A model generated the notes under the pieces. That model was not told the origin of the DNA. It ran no database searches and saw only the letters and a program-made list of their open reading frames with translations. Made by a program: the position numbers and the translations under genes. Below, piece after piece: positions 50,753 to 60,519 of a stretch of DNA of 64,000 nt. Where the stretch lies: contig CAJYJH010000010.1 in the NCBI GenBank assembly GCA_913775265.1, forward strand, positions 165,730 to 229,729. The letters are read 5' to 3'. The stretch comes from an uncultured Mucilaginibacter sp. GTDB taxonomy: Bacteria; Bacteroidota; Bacteroidia; Sphingobacteriales; Sphingobacteriaceae. The first letter of the stretch is position 1, and each line of letters opens with the position of its first letter.

Positions 50753-52663
50753 ATGAAATTAATTTCGGCACACGCCCTGCTCACAAGCGCTTTAAAAGTA
50801 ATCAAACGCTTCCCGTTCGAAATTCTTTTTACTCTGGTGGGCTGCATTGCTGCAACCATTAATGTTGAGCTCAACAATATAAATTACACCGGGCAAAGCT
50901 GGTGCTGGCGCTTTATTACCGGCGCCAACTTAGGGGTATTGCTAAGCTTGTCAGTCACACTGTTTAGTGAAAGTAAACAATTACCCTTGCGCCAAAAATG
51001 GTTGTTGCGGCTCGTTGCGCTTTTTGCTGTGATACTGCTAATGGCATGGCTAAATCCTTATGAACATCGCTCGGACACCATACGCTTTTTTCTGCTGAGC
51101 TTCGCCATGCACTTATTGGTGGCTTTTGCTGCCTTTACCCAAACCGATACTATACAAGGGTTCTGGCAGTTTAACAAAACTATTTTTCTGCGCATTTTAA
51201 CCAGTGTTTTATATAGTGGTGTGCTGTTTATTGGCCTGGCAGCAGCTATTGCAGCTGTAAACTTCTTATTTGGCGTCGATTTTAGAAGCGACACTTATCT
51301 TATTTTATGGGTTTGGATCACAGGCTTGTTCAATACCCTGTTTTTTTTGGCAGGTGTACCCGATCAATTCTCACAACTCAGTCATGATAATAGTTACCCC
51401 AAAGGCCTTAAGATATTTACACAATACGTTTTAATACCGCTGGCCACTGTATATGTGCTGATTTTACTGGCTTATGAAACTAAAATACTACTGCAATGGC
51501 AATTACCCAAAGGCTCTGTATCCAGTTTAATTATAGGCTATGCTATTTTTGGTATACTCTCTATTCTGTTGGTTTACCCGATACGCCAGCAGGACGAAAA
51601 TAAGTGGATAAAAACTTACGCTAAAAGTTTTTACTTTTTATTGCTGCCGTTGCTCGTCTTGTTCTTTGTAGCTATTGGTGTTAGGGTATTTAAATACGGC
51701 ATCACCGAGTACCGCTACTTATTAATTGTACTTGCCTTTTGGTTACTGGCCATGAGCATATACTTTTTATGGTCGCGCAAGCAAAACATAAAACTCATCC
51801 CTATAAGTTTATGCCTGTTGGCTTTATTGGCAGTATACGGACCGCAAAGTGCAGTCGGCGTATCTTCTTATTCACAAAGGCGTATTTTAGAAAATATTTT
51901 CAGGCAAAATCAAGCTTACAAAAACGGGGTGCTACTCCCGGTTAACAGTAATAAAATGAGCCGGAAAGACGGAAGCCGTGCTGTTGGCGTCATCGAATAC
52001 TTAATTAAACATGATGACCTGGATGCCTTGCAAACGTATTTTAAGCAGGACTTAAATAAAGTATCTGTTACCCTTGCGCAACAAAAAAGCAGATGGCGAA
52101 CCGGACTTAAAGTAACACGTAGCGAACTTCAGGAAAACAAAACCGAATGGGTAAAAAAACAACTGCACTTACAACGGTTTGATAGCTGGGGTTATGATGA
52201 TACTACTTTGTATGTAAATACTAATACTTTTTACAGTTTACGTAGCAGCAATAAAGCTTTTATCCACATCAGCGGTTACGACTATTTGCTGGATGCAAGC
52301 CATACGGTTACAGATACTGGTGCCAAGGCGAATACCTACAATGTCAACCGAAACAAAGTAATGGAAAAGACCCTATCTAATAGCCGCTACCTGTTAAAAA
52401 TTGATACACAACAGGTAGTTTTTGATGCGCAGCAATGGCTAACGACCATAACTGGACATATGGATAGTCTTGAACGCTATCGAAGTACTGCAAACAAAAA
52501 CTCCAACACTTATATTTTACCGGCAGAAAAAATGACCATTACAAGAATGGTTGGCAAACATAAAGTCACCTTCAAAATCAAGCTTTTGAATTACGATGTA
52601 AAAGACAAGTCATCGCAAAAGCAAATTTCGTACGTCGATGCATCGTACCTGATTAAATGGTAG
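50753..52663 (+). CDS. DUF4153-domain integral membrane protein
   Basis: 636 residues. About 11-12 hydrophobic spans lie in the first 380 residues (for instance LLRLVALFAVILLMAWL, FLLSFAMHLLVAFAAF, FYFLLLPLLVLFFVAIGVRVF), followed by a soluble region of about 250 residues after YSQRRILENIFRQN. The layout is that of DUF4153 proteins. The family has no established function; the C-terminal domain probably lies outside the cytoplasm. It is monocistronic with a strong terminator. Confidence 0.85.
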   Translation: MKLISAHALLTSALKVIKRFPFEILFTLVGCIAATINVELNNINYTGQSWCWRFITGANLGVLLSLSVTLFSESKQLPLRQKWLLRLVALFAVILLMAWLNPYEHRSDTIRFFLLSFAMHLLVAFAAFTQTDTIQGFWQFNKTIFLRILTSVLYSGVLFIGLAAAIAAVNFLFGVDFRSDTYLILWVWITGLFNTLFFLAGVPDQFSQLSHDNSYPKGLKIFTQYVLIPLATVYVLILLAYETKILLQWQLPKGSVSSLIIGYAIFGILSILLVYPIRQQDENKWIKTYAKSFYFLLLPLLVLFFVAIGVRVFKYGITEYRYLLIVLAFWLLAMSIYFLWSRKQNIKLIPISLCLLALLAVYGPQSAVGVSSYSQRRILENIFRQNQAYKNGVLLPVNSNKMSRKDGSRAVGVIEYLIKHDDLDALQTYFKQDLNKVSVTLAQQKSRWRTGLKVTRSELQENKTEWVKKQLHLQRFDSWGYDDTTLYVNTNTFYSLRSSNKAFIHISGYDYLLDASHTVTDTGAKANTYNVNRNKVMEKTLSNSRYLLKIDTQQVVFDAQQWLTTITGHMDSLERYRSTANKNSNTYILPAEKMTITRMVGKHKVTFKIKLLNYDVKDKSSQKQISYVDASYLIKW

Positions 52664-52670
52664 TACAAAA

Positions 52671-52705
52671 AACGAACGAGCAGGCTTGGGGCCTGCTCGT
52701 TCGTT
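52671..52705. terminator. Bidirectional terminator between the DUF4153 gene and the subtilase
   Basis: Two perfect 15-base arms (AACGAACGAGCAGGC and its complement) around TTGGG, between convergent genes; T-runs exist on both outer sides. Confidence 0.9.
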
Positions 52706-52731
52706 TAAATATAAAATTCTTTGGGCTTAAA

Positions 52732-54378
52732 TTATTTCTTTCTTTCGCCTTTCATTTTACTGGCCAATTGTACAGCTTCATAAGCATTTACAATGCCTCC
52801 GCTTTTGCATAAGGTTGTAAAATCAACCTTTTCGGTTTGGCTTCCTGGCTTTAACACCATAGTACCGGTAAGCGGCTTGGCCGATTGCATAATAATTTGT
52901 TTTAACTGTTTAGCGCTCAAGTCAGGATAGTACTCCAGCAATAAAGCGGCTAAACCTGCGGTAATAGGCGAGGCAAAGCTCGTACCATCGGCAGTATTAA
53001 ACTCTGCATCTTTATCAACCGAAGTTACTTTTACACCAGGGGCAAACACATCCACATTATTTTCTCCGTAGTTACTGAAAGTACCGGCCAGGTTTTCGCC
53101 CATTTTAGCTGATGATGCGCCTACGCTTAACACGTTTACCGCATCCTTAACCGAACCATCCTCAAACATATCATTCGGGAATTCGGGTTTGGCATCTACA
53201 TCCTGGTGGTCATTACCTGCAGCTTGCACTAATAATACATCATGGTCGGCAGCATATTTAAAGGCATCATCTACCCATTTTTTGTGCGGCGACAGCTTTT
53301 TGCCAAAACTCATGTTTACTACTTTAGCACCATTATCAACGGCGTAACGGATGGCTTTAGCAATATCTTTATCGTACTCATCGCCGTTTGGTACAGCCTT
53401 AATAGCCATAATACGTACATTATCGGCCACGCCGTTAATGCCATAGTTATTATCGCGCACGGCGCCAATCAGTCCGGCTACACCGGTACCATGTGAGGCA
53501 TCATCAAATTTAAGGATGTTGTTACCGTAAGGCTTGGTGTCCCAAACATTTGGGTCATCACCCACAATACGTTTGCGTGCATCCAGATCAGGATTAATAT
53601 CATTATTGAGCTTGGTTAAATACTCGCTCAAATCCTTTAAAATTTTATCATTGCTGGCAGTTGGCCCTTCTTCCTGAAAAATAGAAGTCCAGATGTTTTT
53701 ACTTTGTGCAATGGTATCATTAGCAGTTTGCAATTTGTTTAAACTGGCTAAGGTAAAATTACCGTTTGATGGCAGGTTTAAACCACGCTTTACATAACCG
53801 CTGGTAATCATCAGCACATTCATCATCTGCGACAGCTGTTTACTCTCGGTAGTTGATTTAGTGATGGTTGAGTCGTAAGTAGCCTTTACAGTTTGCCAAT
53901 AGGCGAATTCCTTTTTATCGGGCGCTGTTGCTTCAGTAAGCGTCAGGTACTTATCTTTTAAGCGGTTGTACTCGCGTACCTCTTCGGTAGTTTCGGTGAA
54001 ATCGCATTTTCCACCCGGACCACCTAAAAAGTCCCAACCATGCACATCATCCACATAACCGTTGCGGTCATCGTCTTTACCGTTTCCGGCCTTTTCTTTT
54101 GGGTTTACCCACAATACACTTTTCAGGTCGGCTTGTGCGGTATCAATACCACTGTCAATAGTAGCCACTACAACCGTTTTGCTCTTTTTGCCCTTAAGTG
54201 CCTGGTAAGCTTTGTTCAGGCTGATGCCAAAATATCCGTCGGATTTTAAATCCAAGGTATGCCAATTTTTAGGCAATTCGGGGTCGGCAACGGGAGCAGT
54301 TTGGGCATTGGCCATGCCGCCGCACAGTAAGGATCCGCACAGGGCATATCCTATAAAATGTTTATGATAGTTAGTCAT
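52732..54378 (-). CDS. Exported subtilisin-like serine peptidase (S8)
   Basis: 548 residues with a signal peptide (HFIGYALCGSLLCGGMANAQ). The triad is complete: Asp in VVVATIDSGIDTAQADL, His in DDASHGTGVAGLIGA and Ser in ADGTSFASPITAGLAALL; the oxyanion region is VLLVQAAGNDHQD. About 190 residues are inserted between the Asp and His motifs, a known trait of some Bacteroidota subtilases. It should act in the periplasm or outer membrane. The ATG at 54378 is preferred over the frame start at 54438, because it begins the signal peptide directly. Confidence 0.95.
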   Translation of the reverse strand: MTNYHKHFIGYALCGSLLCGGMANAQTAPVADPELPKNWHTLDLKSDGYFGISLNKAYQALKGKKSKTVVVATIDSGIDTAQADLKSVLWVNPKEKAGNGKDDDRNGYVDDVHGWDFLGGPGGKCDFTETTEEVREYNRLKDKYLTLTEATAPDKKEFAYWQTVKATYDSTITKSTTESKQLSQMMNVLMITSGYVKRGLNLPSNGNFTLASLNKLQTANDTIAQSKNIWTSIFQEEGPTASNDKILKDLSEYLTKLNNDINPDLDARKRIVGDDPNVWDTKPYGNNILKFDDASHGTGVAGLIGAVRDNNYGINGVADNVRIMAIKAVPNGDEYDKDIAKAIRYAVDNGAKVVNMSFGKKLSPHKKWVDDAFKYAADHDVLLVQAAGNDHQDVDAKPEFPNDMFEDGSVKDAVNVLSVGASSAKMGENLAGTFSNYGENNVDVFAPGVKVTSVDKDAEFNTADGTSFASPITAGLAALLLEYYPDLSAKQLKQIIMQSAKPLTGTMVLKPGSQTEKVDFTTLCKSGGIVNAYEAVQLASKMKGERKK

Positions 54379-54768
54379 GCTTGAAATTTGCAGGCAAGAT
54401 ATTATAAATTCAACTTTAATTCTTTTTGTAAACGGCAATGTTTAAGATTAATTGCAGCAAACCGGTACTATATAACAAAACACTATCCCCATGCGTTTTA
54501 ACCTAAAAGGCAATTACAACCTGACACTTTGACTATACCATGCCTGTAGCTTAAAAGCTTACTTTGTGCAGACAAAATAAATCTATAAACATGGCAATTT
54601 ACTACATATTCATTGTCAATACGTTACATTTATTTTTTTCCACAGCCGGGCAATGTTGAAAACTATATTGCAGCCTAAGCCCTTATAATTGTAATTTAAA
54701 CTCAGTTACTAACTATTGTAAGCCTAATTTTTGCTATATTAATAGTATAGTTGTTAAAATACGATCAG
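54379..54768. other. Intergenic region between divergent subtilase and TPR genes
   Basis: About 390 nt, AT-rich, no gene or RNA structure seen. TAATTTTTG near 54726 is one base too long for a -7 element. Confidence 0.35.
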
Positions 54769-56172
54769 ATGGAAGATGAATATGAATTTGGTTTTACAGA
54801 AGACCCCAAGTTTTCGGTAGAACGCTACGAGGAGATGATCCGCAATCATGATCAGTATTTTTTCGATGCGCAGGCATTTGAAAACATTATTGATTATTAT
54901 ATTGAGAAAAACGACCCGGTGAAAGCGCTTCAGGTAGTGGAGTATGCCCGTAACCAGCATCCGTTTGCTGCCGTATTTTTAATTAAGCAGGCTCAGCTTT
55001 TAGTAGTCACTAACAAAGTATCTGAAGCTTTTGCTGCGCTGGATAAAGCCGCGCTGCTCGAAGCCTCAGATGCTGACATCTATATCATTCGCGGTAACTT
55101 GTACGAAAGCATGGACCGGTATAACGAGGCCATCGAAAACTACGAGAAGGCCTTGAACATGGCCGAAGAAACCGACGACATATTGTTGCACATGGCTTAT
55201 GTTTATCAAAACATGGGCGATTACGAGCAGGCTATCCATTACCTGAAGGAATGCCTTAAGCAAAACATGGAAAACCAGGATGCTCTATACGAACTGGCTT
55301 TTTGTTACGACGTGATCGACAATCAGCAGGAGAGCATTCAGTTTTATCAACAATATATTGACAATGAGCCTTACAGTTACGCAGCATGGTACAATTTAGG
55401 CAATGCCTTTACCAAGTTAGGTTTGTTTGAAAAAGCGATTGATGCTTATGATTATGCGATTTTAATTAAGGATAACTTTGCATCAGCTTACTTTAATAAA
55501 GGGAATGCACTGGTAAACTTGGAAAAATACGCTGAAGCGATCGAGGTATACCGCCAGACTTTTGAGTACGAACAACCCAACGCCGATACCTATTGTGCTA
55601 TTGGTGAGTGCTACGAAAAGCTGGAGCAAATGGACGAGGCACGTTCTTTTTACAAGAAAGCTGTACGTATGGATAGCAAACTGGCTGACGCCTGGTTTGG
55701 TATTGGGGTAACGCTTGATTTTGAAGAACGCTATTTTGAGGCTTTGCATTTTTACCGTAAAGCTCTCGATTTAGATGCTCTGAATGCCGACTACTGGTTT
55801 GCCATTGCTGATGCTGAGTACAAACTGGGCCACTTAGCCGAAGCCGAAACTGCTTATGATAAAGTAGTTGAATTAAACCCGTTGGATGTTGATGCCTGGC
55901 TGGATTACTCATCTATACTTTACGAGCAAGACAGGTTACACGATGCCATTGAAGTAATTGCTGATGCAATTAAAAATAATCCGGAAGCTGCAGAGCTGTA
56001 TTACCGCATGGTAGCTTATTTATTTGCCAAAGGTGATTATAACGAAGCTTTAAGCAACTTGGAACTGGCTTTAACTACCGACCCGGATAAGCACTATATT
56101 TTGTTTGATTACCTGCCTCAATTGCAGAAGAACAAAGTGATATTGGATATCATTGCACGTTATACTAAATAA
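54769..56172 (+). CDS. Tetratricopeptide-repeat protein
   Basis: 467 residues starting MEDEYEFGFTEDPKFSVERY. From about residue 40 to the end it consists of some 12 TPR units of 34 residues, for example DADIYIIRGNLYESMDRYNEAIENYEKAL and YAAWYNLGNAFTKLGLFEKAIDAYDYAI. There is no signal peptide, so it is probably a cytoplasmic scaffold for protein contacts. A frame from a TTG (54751) adds six residues; the ATG is chosen. It is monocistronic. Confidence 0.92.
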   Translation: MEDEYEFGFTEDPKFSVERYEEMIRNHDQYFFDAQAFENIIDYYIEKNDPVKALQVVEYARNQHPFAAVFLIKQAQLLVVTNKVSEAFAALDKAALLEASDADIYIIRGNLYESMDRYNEAIENYEKALNMAEETDDILLHMAYVYQNMGDYEQAIHYLKECLKQNMENQDALYELAFCYDVIDNQQESIQFYQQYIDNEPYSYAAWYNLGNAFTKLGLFEKAIDAYDYAILIKDNFASAYFNKGNALVNLEKYAEAIEVYRQTFEYEQPNADTYCAIGECYEKLEQMDEARSFYKKAVRMDSKLADAWFGIGVTLDFEERYFEALHFYRKALDLDALNADYWFAIADAEYKLGHLAEAETAYDKVVELNPLDVDAWLDYSSILYEQDRLHDAIEVIADAIKNNPEAAELYYRMVAYLFAKGDYNEALSNLELALTTDPDKHYILFDYLPQLQKNKVILDIIARYTK

Positions 56173-56197
56173 TCACACTTTACTTACACAACTAATT

Positions 56198-56226
56198 AAG
56201 GCGGCACCATCAATGCCGCCTTTTTT
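56198..56226. terminator. Terminator between the TPR and AI-2E-type genes
   Basis: AAGGCGGCA pairs with TGCCGCCTT around CCATCAA, with a T-run, between convergent genes. Confidence 0.8.
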
Positions 56227-56231
56227 GCGTT

Positions 56232-57281
56232 TTACTTTCCAGTTTCTTCTTTGTCGTTGTTGTATTTAACATACAATTCTTCTACGAGTACCATAGTAAT
56301 AGCCAATAAAGGGGTAGCCAGTATAATACCTAAAGCTCCGGATAAAGTACCCATTAGCAACTGCGCAATAATGAGTAGCGCTGGCGGCAGGTTGATCATG
56401 CGGCGCTGAATGGTGGGTGTAATGATATTACTTTCCAGCGTTTGTATCAGGATGTATAAAGCCGCTACAATGATGGCTGTTTGCGTACTATTCACTAAGC
56501 CAAGCAGCACGGCCGGCACCATAGCCATTAGCGGACCAAAGTTGGGTATAAAGTTGAGTATACCCGCAATTACGGCCAGTGCCAGTGCCATCGGTATACC
56601 TATAATGCTTAATCCTAAAAAGGTGAGTACGGCAATTAATACCATAGCTATCATCATTCCTTTAAGCCAGCCTTTTAATACCTGGCTCAAGCGGTCAATT
56701 ACTTGTTTTGCTTTTGGCTGCCCTCGTTTAGGAATCAGGTTAACAATGCCATCTTTATACAATGATGGACTGATAGTAAAAAATATACCTAAAAATATGA
56801 TGATGTAAATGTCGCCCAATACTCCAAAGCTGGTACGGAAAAAGTTTTGTGCAGTATTTACGAGCTTTTGAGAATCATTGCCCGAGATGTTTTCCAAAGC
56901 TTTTGCCCCTAAAGGGTATTGTTTGATCTGGTTTTCCAGTTTAGTTACCATTGCCGGAAAATCTTCGCTCAAGGCACTTACCTGTTGCTGTATTTTGGTA
57001 CCCATAAACCAAAACAGCAATCCGATAATAATAAAAGACCCGATAACCGAAATCAGCATACTTGCACGACGCTGCAATGGCGTATGGCGTTCTATTAAAT
57101 CGGCCAAACCGTTAAAATAAACGGCAATCAGGGTACCGGCCAGTACCATCAGCAATACGTTAAAAGCTACTTTCACAATCAGGATGACGATAGCCAATAA
57201 GGCTACGATACCTGCCGCTATAAATACCCGCTTAACATACAGGTTGTTATCTTCAGGAGTGTTGTTTTGAGTCGAAATCAT
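56232..57281 (-). CDS. AI-2E/PerM-family membrane permease
   Basis: 349 residues with about eight hydrophobic segments in the order of the family: two N-terminal spans (VFIAAGIVALLAIVILIVKVAFNVLLMVLAGTL), a third near MLISVIGSFIIIGLLFWF, an amphipathic region (VTKLENQIKQYPLG), then GIFFTISPSLY, MIAMVLIAVLTFLGLSIIGIP and the conserved NFIPNFGPLMAMVPAVLLGL. Members export small molecules or ions; the AI-2 name does not prove a substrate here. It is monocistronic. Confidence 0.9.
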   Translation of the reverse strand: MISTQNNTPEDNNLYVKRVFIAAGIVALLAIVILIVKVAFNVLLMVLAGTLIAVYFNGLADLIERHTPLQRRASMLISVIGSFIIIGLLFWFMGTKIQQQVSALSEDFPAMVTKLENQIKQYPLGAKALENISGNDSQKLVNTAQNFFRTSFGVLGDIYIIIFLGIFFTISPSLYKDGIVNLIPKRGQPKAKQVIDRLSQVLKGWLKGMMIAMVLIAVLTFLGLSIIGIPMALALAVIAGILNFIPNFGPLMAMVPAVLLGLVNSTQTAIIVAALYILIQTLESNIITPTIQRRMINLPPALLIIAQLLMGTLSGALGIILATPLLAITMVLVEELYVKYNNDKEETGK

Positions 57282-57452
57282 ACCCTATTTAAGATAATAA
57301 CAACTTTATTGTTTGATACTAATTTGGATAAGAACAGCTAATTTGAAAGTCATCACTTAAGCGTAACTTGCAATTTGTTGCACGTTTAGACAATAATTTT
57401 TAATCTTTGCAAGGTCAAAACTTTTAGTTATAGACTATAACCAAATAGATTT

Positions 57453-58214
57453 ATGCACTACGAACTTAATAATATTCCGGAACGTACTGAAAAGCCTCGC
57501 GAAAGCGGAATGACTATGGTGATGGATAAAGGCTTAAGCCTGCGCCAAGCCGAAGACTTTTTGGAGGTTTCGGGCATCTATACTGATATCATTAAATTAG
57601 GGTGGGCAACATCTTATGTTACCCCTAACCTGCAAGAAAAGTTAAACCTGTACCGGCAGGCAGGTATTCCATTCTATTTTGGCGGCACTTTGTTTGAGGC
57701 TTTTATTGTGCGTAACCAGTATGACGATTATTGCCGTATGCTGGATAGGTTCGGCCTGGAATACGCCGAAGTATCTGACGGATCAATTACCATTGAGCAT
57801 GATATTAAATGCGAATATATCCGCAAGCTTAGTCAGCGTGTTACCGTAATATCTGAGGTAGGCTCAAAAGATGTGCAGAAAATATTTGCGCCTTACAAAT
57901 GGATCCAGCTGATGAAAGCCGAACTGGAGGCTGGTTCTTATAAAGTAATTGCCGAAGCGCGCGAAAGCGGGAACGTAGGTATTTATCGTGATTCGGGCGA
58001 AGTGAGACAAGGCCTGGTGGATGAGATATTGACCCAAATACCCGCAGATAAAATTATATGGGAAGCTCCGCAAAAGGCGCAACAGGTGTGGTTTATTAAA
58101 TTACTGGGGAGCAACGTAAACTTAGGTAACATAGCCCCTGCCGATATGATTCCGCTGGAAACTTTACGTTTGGGCTTGCGCAGCGATACTTTCGACCATT
58201 TTTTAAATCAATAA
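57453..58214 (+). CDS. comA: Phosphosulfolactate synthase (ComA family)
   Basis: 253 residues. ComA joins sulfite to phosphoenolpyruvate to give phosphosulfolactate. Family segments are GMTMVMDKGLSLRQAEDFLEVSGIYTDIIKLGWATSYV, IPFYFGGTLFEAFIVRNQYDDY, AEVSDGSITI, VISEVGSKD and KVIAEARESGNVGIY, all in order along the barrel. In archaea it starts coenzyme M synthesis. This bacterium is unlikely to make coenzyme M; sulfolactate or cysteate for sulfonolipids would suit Bacteroidota, which is inference. Followed 57 nt later by aroE on the same strand. Confidence 0.9.
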   Translation: MHYELNNIPERTEKPRESGMTMVMDKGLSLRQAEDFLEVSGIYTDIIKLGWATSYVTPNLQEKLNLYRQAGIPFYFGGTLFEAFIVRNQYDDYCRMLDRFGLEYAEVSDGSITIEHDIKCEYIRKLSQRVTVISEVGSKDVQKIFAPYKWIQLMKAELEAGSYKVIAEARESGNVGIYRDSGEVRQGLVDEILTQIPADKIIWEAPQKAQQVWFIKLLGSNVNLGNIAPADMIPLETLRLGLRSDTFDHFLNQ

Positions 58215-58271
58215 CAGGTGTTGCCTGTTACGAAATAAAAAGGCACCTTCGGGCAAAATTATTGATTAACC

Positions 58272-59078
58272 ATGGCCACCAAACAATACGGATTAATCGG
58301 GTATCCGCTCACGCATTCTTTTTCTAAAAAGTACTTTACCGAAAAATTTGAGCAGGAGAAGATAGAAGACCATGTTTATGATTTGTACGAGATCAAAAAC
58401 CTGAGCGATTTTCCGGAACTATTGCGTGCTAATCCGGGCCTTTGTGGCTTAAACGTTACCGTTCCGCATAAAATCGGTGTGATGTTTTACCTGGACTGGG
58501 TGCATCCCGAAGCTAAAGAAGTAGATGCTGTAAATTGTATCCGTATTACTTCTGAAAGCCCTGTAGCAGCTGCTTTTTCGGGCGAGGTAGGCATCAAGGA
58601 TCATGAGTTCAGGCTGGAAGGTTTTAACACTGATGTGTATGGTTTCGAAATGTCCCTTAAGCCTTTGCTTGGTCCGCAACATACACAAGCTTTGGTTTTA
58701 GGAACCGGCGGCGCATCCCGTGCGGTAAAATATGTGCTCAACAAGCTGAACATATACACCAGGTTTGCATCGCGCCAAAACGAAGCAGACCATATCCAGT
58801 ATAAAGACCTCACGCTCGAAATTATATCTAAGTATAAGCTTATCATTAATACCACTCCATTGGGTATGTCGCCTGATACGGATAAATGCCCTGACATACC
58901 GTATGAGGCTTTAACATCTGAGCATTTACTTTACGACCTGATTTATAACCCAGCAGAAACACTGTTTTTAAAAAAGGGAAAAGAGCAAGGTGCTACCATT
59001 AAAAATGGTTATGAAATGCTGTTGTTGCAGGCAGAAAAATCGTGGGAGATATGGAATTCCAGAGAGCAAAATCCATGA
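58272..59078 (+). CDS. aroE: Shikimate dehydrogenase
   Basis: 268 residues. It reduces 3-dehydroshikimate with NADPH in the path to aromatic amino acids. The N-terminal substrate motif is YGLIGYPLTHSFSKKYFTEK and the catalytic Lys lies in GLNVTVPHKIGVMFYLD; the nucleotide-binding loop is ALVLGTGGASRAVKYVL, with LIINTTPLGMSPD and NGYEMLLLQAEKSWEIW at the end. Its stop overlaps the gldD start by 4 nt, so the two are translationally coupled. Confidence 0.95.
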   Translation: MATKQYGLIGYPLTHSFSKKYFTEKFEQEKIEDHVYDLYEIKNLSDFPELLRANPGLCGLNVTVPHKIGVMFYLDWVHPEAKEVDAVNCIRITSESPVAAAFSGEVGIKDHEFRLEGFNTDVYGFEMSLKPLLGPQHTQALVLGTGGASRAVKYVLNKLNIYTRFASRQNEADHIQYKDLTLEIISKYKLIINTTPLGMSPDTDKCPDIPYEALTSEHLLYDLIYNPAETLFLKKGKEQGATIKNGYEMLLLQAEKSWEIWNSREQNP

Positions 59079-59671
59079 AAATATTTGCGGTAATATTACT
59101 ATGCCTAACGGTAGGCCTCACAGCTTGCGAATACAAGGCTGAATACGCACCTAAGCCAAGAGGGTATTATCGTATTTATTTTCCGAAAAGGGAATACAAG
59201 CAGTACGAGTCGGATTGCGCTTACACCTTTACCTATCCCACTTATGCTAAAGTAGAGGCCGACAAATCTCCCGGCGCCAAACCCTGCTGGATTAACCTGC
59301 AGTTACCGCAATTTAACGGCACACTGCATCTAAGCTACCAGCCTGTTACTTCTAAAAAAGTATTTGATGCGTTGGTTGAAGATGCCCATACCTTCGCTTT
59401 TAAACATACAGTAAAGGCTACCTCCATCGATGAAGGCATCATTCGCTACCCTGACCGTAAGGTATACGGCATTTATTATACTATTGATGGCAACGCAGCC
59501 TCGTCGGCTCAGTTTTTTTTAACTGACAGTACCAAACATTATTTGCGCGGCGCATTGTATTTCAATACCACACCCAGGCTGGATTCTATTCAGCCCGTGC
59601 TCGATTTCGTAAAGAAAGATATGGCAGTTCTGATCAAAAGCTTCCGGTGGAAAACTGTAGGTAACCCTTAA
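59075..59671 (+). CDS. gldD: Gliding motility lipoprotein GldD
   Basis: 198 residues. The N-terminus MKIFAVILLCLTVGLTACEY has a lipobox (LTAC). Family marks are KPRGYYRIYFPKREY, CAYTFTYPTYAKVEA, KPCWINLQLPQFNGTLHLSYQ, DAHTFAFKHTVKA, VYGIYYTIDGNAASSAQFFLTDS and HYLRGALYFNTTPRLDSI. GldD is needed for gliding and type IX secretion in Flavobacterium; in gliding-negative relatives it may serve secretion only. The ATG at 59075 overlaps the aroE stop; a frame from 59042 lies inside aroE. Confidence 0.93.
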   Translation: MKIFAVILLCLTVGLTACEYKAEYAPKPRGYYRIYFPKREYKQYESDCAYTFTYPTYAKVEADKSPGAKPCWINLQLPQFNGTLHLSYQPVTSKKVFDALVEDAHTFAFKHTVKATSIDEGIIRYPDRKVYGIYYTIDGNAASSAQFFLTDSTKHYLRGALYFNTTPRLDSIQPVLDFVKKDMAVLIKSFRWKTVGNP

Positions 59672-59714
59672 TTTATCGCGAAAAGCTTAACTGCTTATAC
59701 TTAACTATAATTTA

Positions 59715-59722
59715 TAGCTTTG
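59715..59722 (+). promoter_or_regulatory. -7 promoter element of the MBL hydrolase gene
   Basis: TAGCTTTG, an exact TAnnTTTG, ends 3 nt before the ATG at 59726, predicting a leaderless mRNA. Confidence 0.55.
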
Positions 59723-59725
59723 CGC

Positions 59726-60361
59726 ATGGCTACCATAAAAGCATTTCCTAACAATCCTTACCAGGAAAACACCTACTTACTATACGATGATAGCGGCGAG
59801 TGTGCTATTATAGACCCGGGCATGTATACCGCTGCTGAACAGAATGCAGTGGTAAACTTCATTGCTCAACATCAATTGAAGCCGGTGTTGCTCCTTAACA
59901 CCCATTGCCACATTGACCATGTACTGGGTAACAAATTTGTGTTTGACCAGTATGGGTTAAAGCCTCAATTTCATGAAGGCGAAATGGCCGTGTTAGAAGC
60001 CATGCCGGTTTGGGCACAGCAGTCGGGCATCCGCTATGAGTTATCTCCATTGCCTGATACCTATTTGCCCGAGAGTGGTACTATAACATTCGGTAATACC
60101 ACGCTCGAGCTTATATTTGCGCCCGGCCACTCCCCTGCTCATTTGTGCTTTTATAGCCAGGCCGACCAGATACTTGTAGGCGGTGATGTATTATTCAGAG
60201 GCAGCATTGGCCGCACCGATCTACCCGGCGGTAATCATACTCAACTCATTAATAATATACAGCAAAAGTTGTTTGTATTGCCTGATGACTGCACGGTGTA
60301 CCCTGGGCATGGCCCGGAAACGAGTATCGGATTTGAAAAGGCAACTAACCCGTTTTTTTAA
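59726..60361 (+). CDS. Metallo-beta-lactamase-fold hydrolase (glyoxalase II-like)
   Basis: 211 residues. Metal ligands are seen in LLLNTHCHIDHVLG (HxHxDH), in APGHSPAHLCFY, in VGGDVLFRGSIGRTDL (bridging Asp) and in YPGHGPETSIG. The order and size fit the small glyoxalase II-like branch, which hydrolyses thioesters such as S-lactoyl adducts; the true substrate is unknown. The longer frame begins at a TTG (59720) inside the -7 element, so the ATG is the start. Confidence 0.92.
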   Translation: MATIKAFPNNPYQENTYLLYDDSGECAIIDPGMYTAAEQNAVVNFIAQHQLKPVLLLNTHCHIDHVLGNKFVFDQYGLKPQFHEGEMAVLEAMPVWAQQSGIRYELSPLPDTYLPESGTITFGNTTLELIFAPGHSPAHLCFYSQADQILVGGDVLFRGSIGRTDLPGGNHTQLINNIQQKLFVLPDDCTVYPGHGPETSIGFEKATNPFF

Positions 60362-60519
60362 ACATAGGCTGCCAATCATTTTATACCTTACAACCTCAGA
60401 AACAAAATAGTAGCTTGTTTTGTCCGTTTAATAATACACTGTTTTACAGCAAATAGTAATTATTAATCTGTATTTACATAACGGCATTCTAACATATTGC
60501 ACACAATTTATATAGCCCC

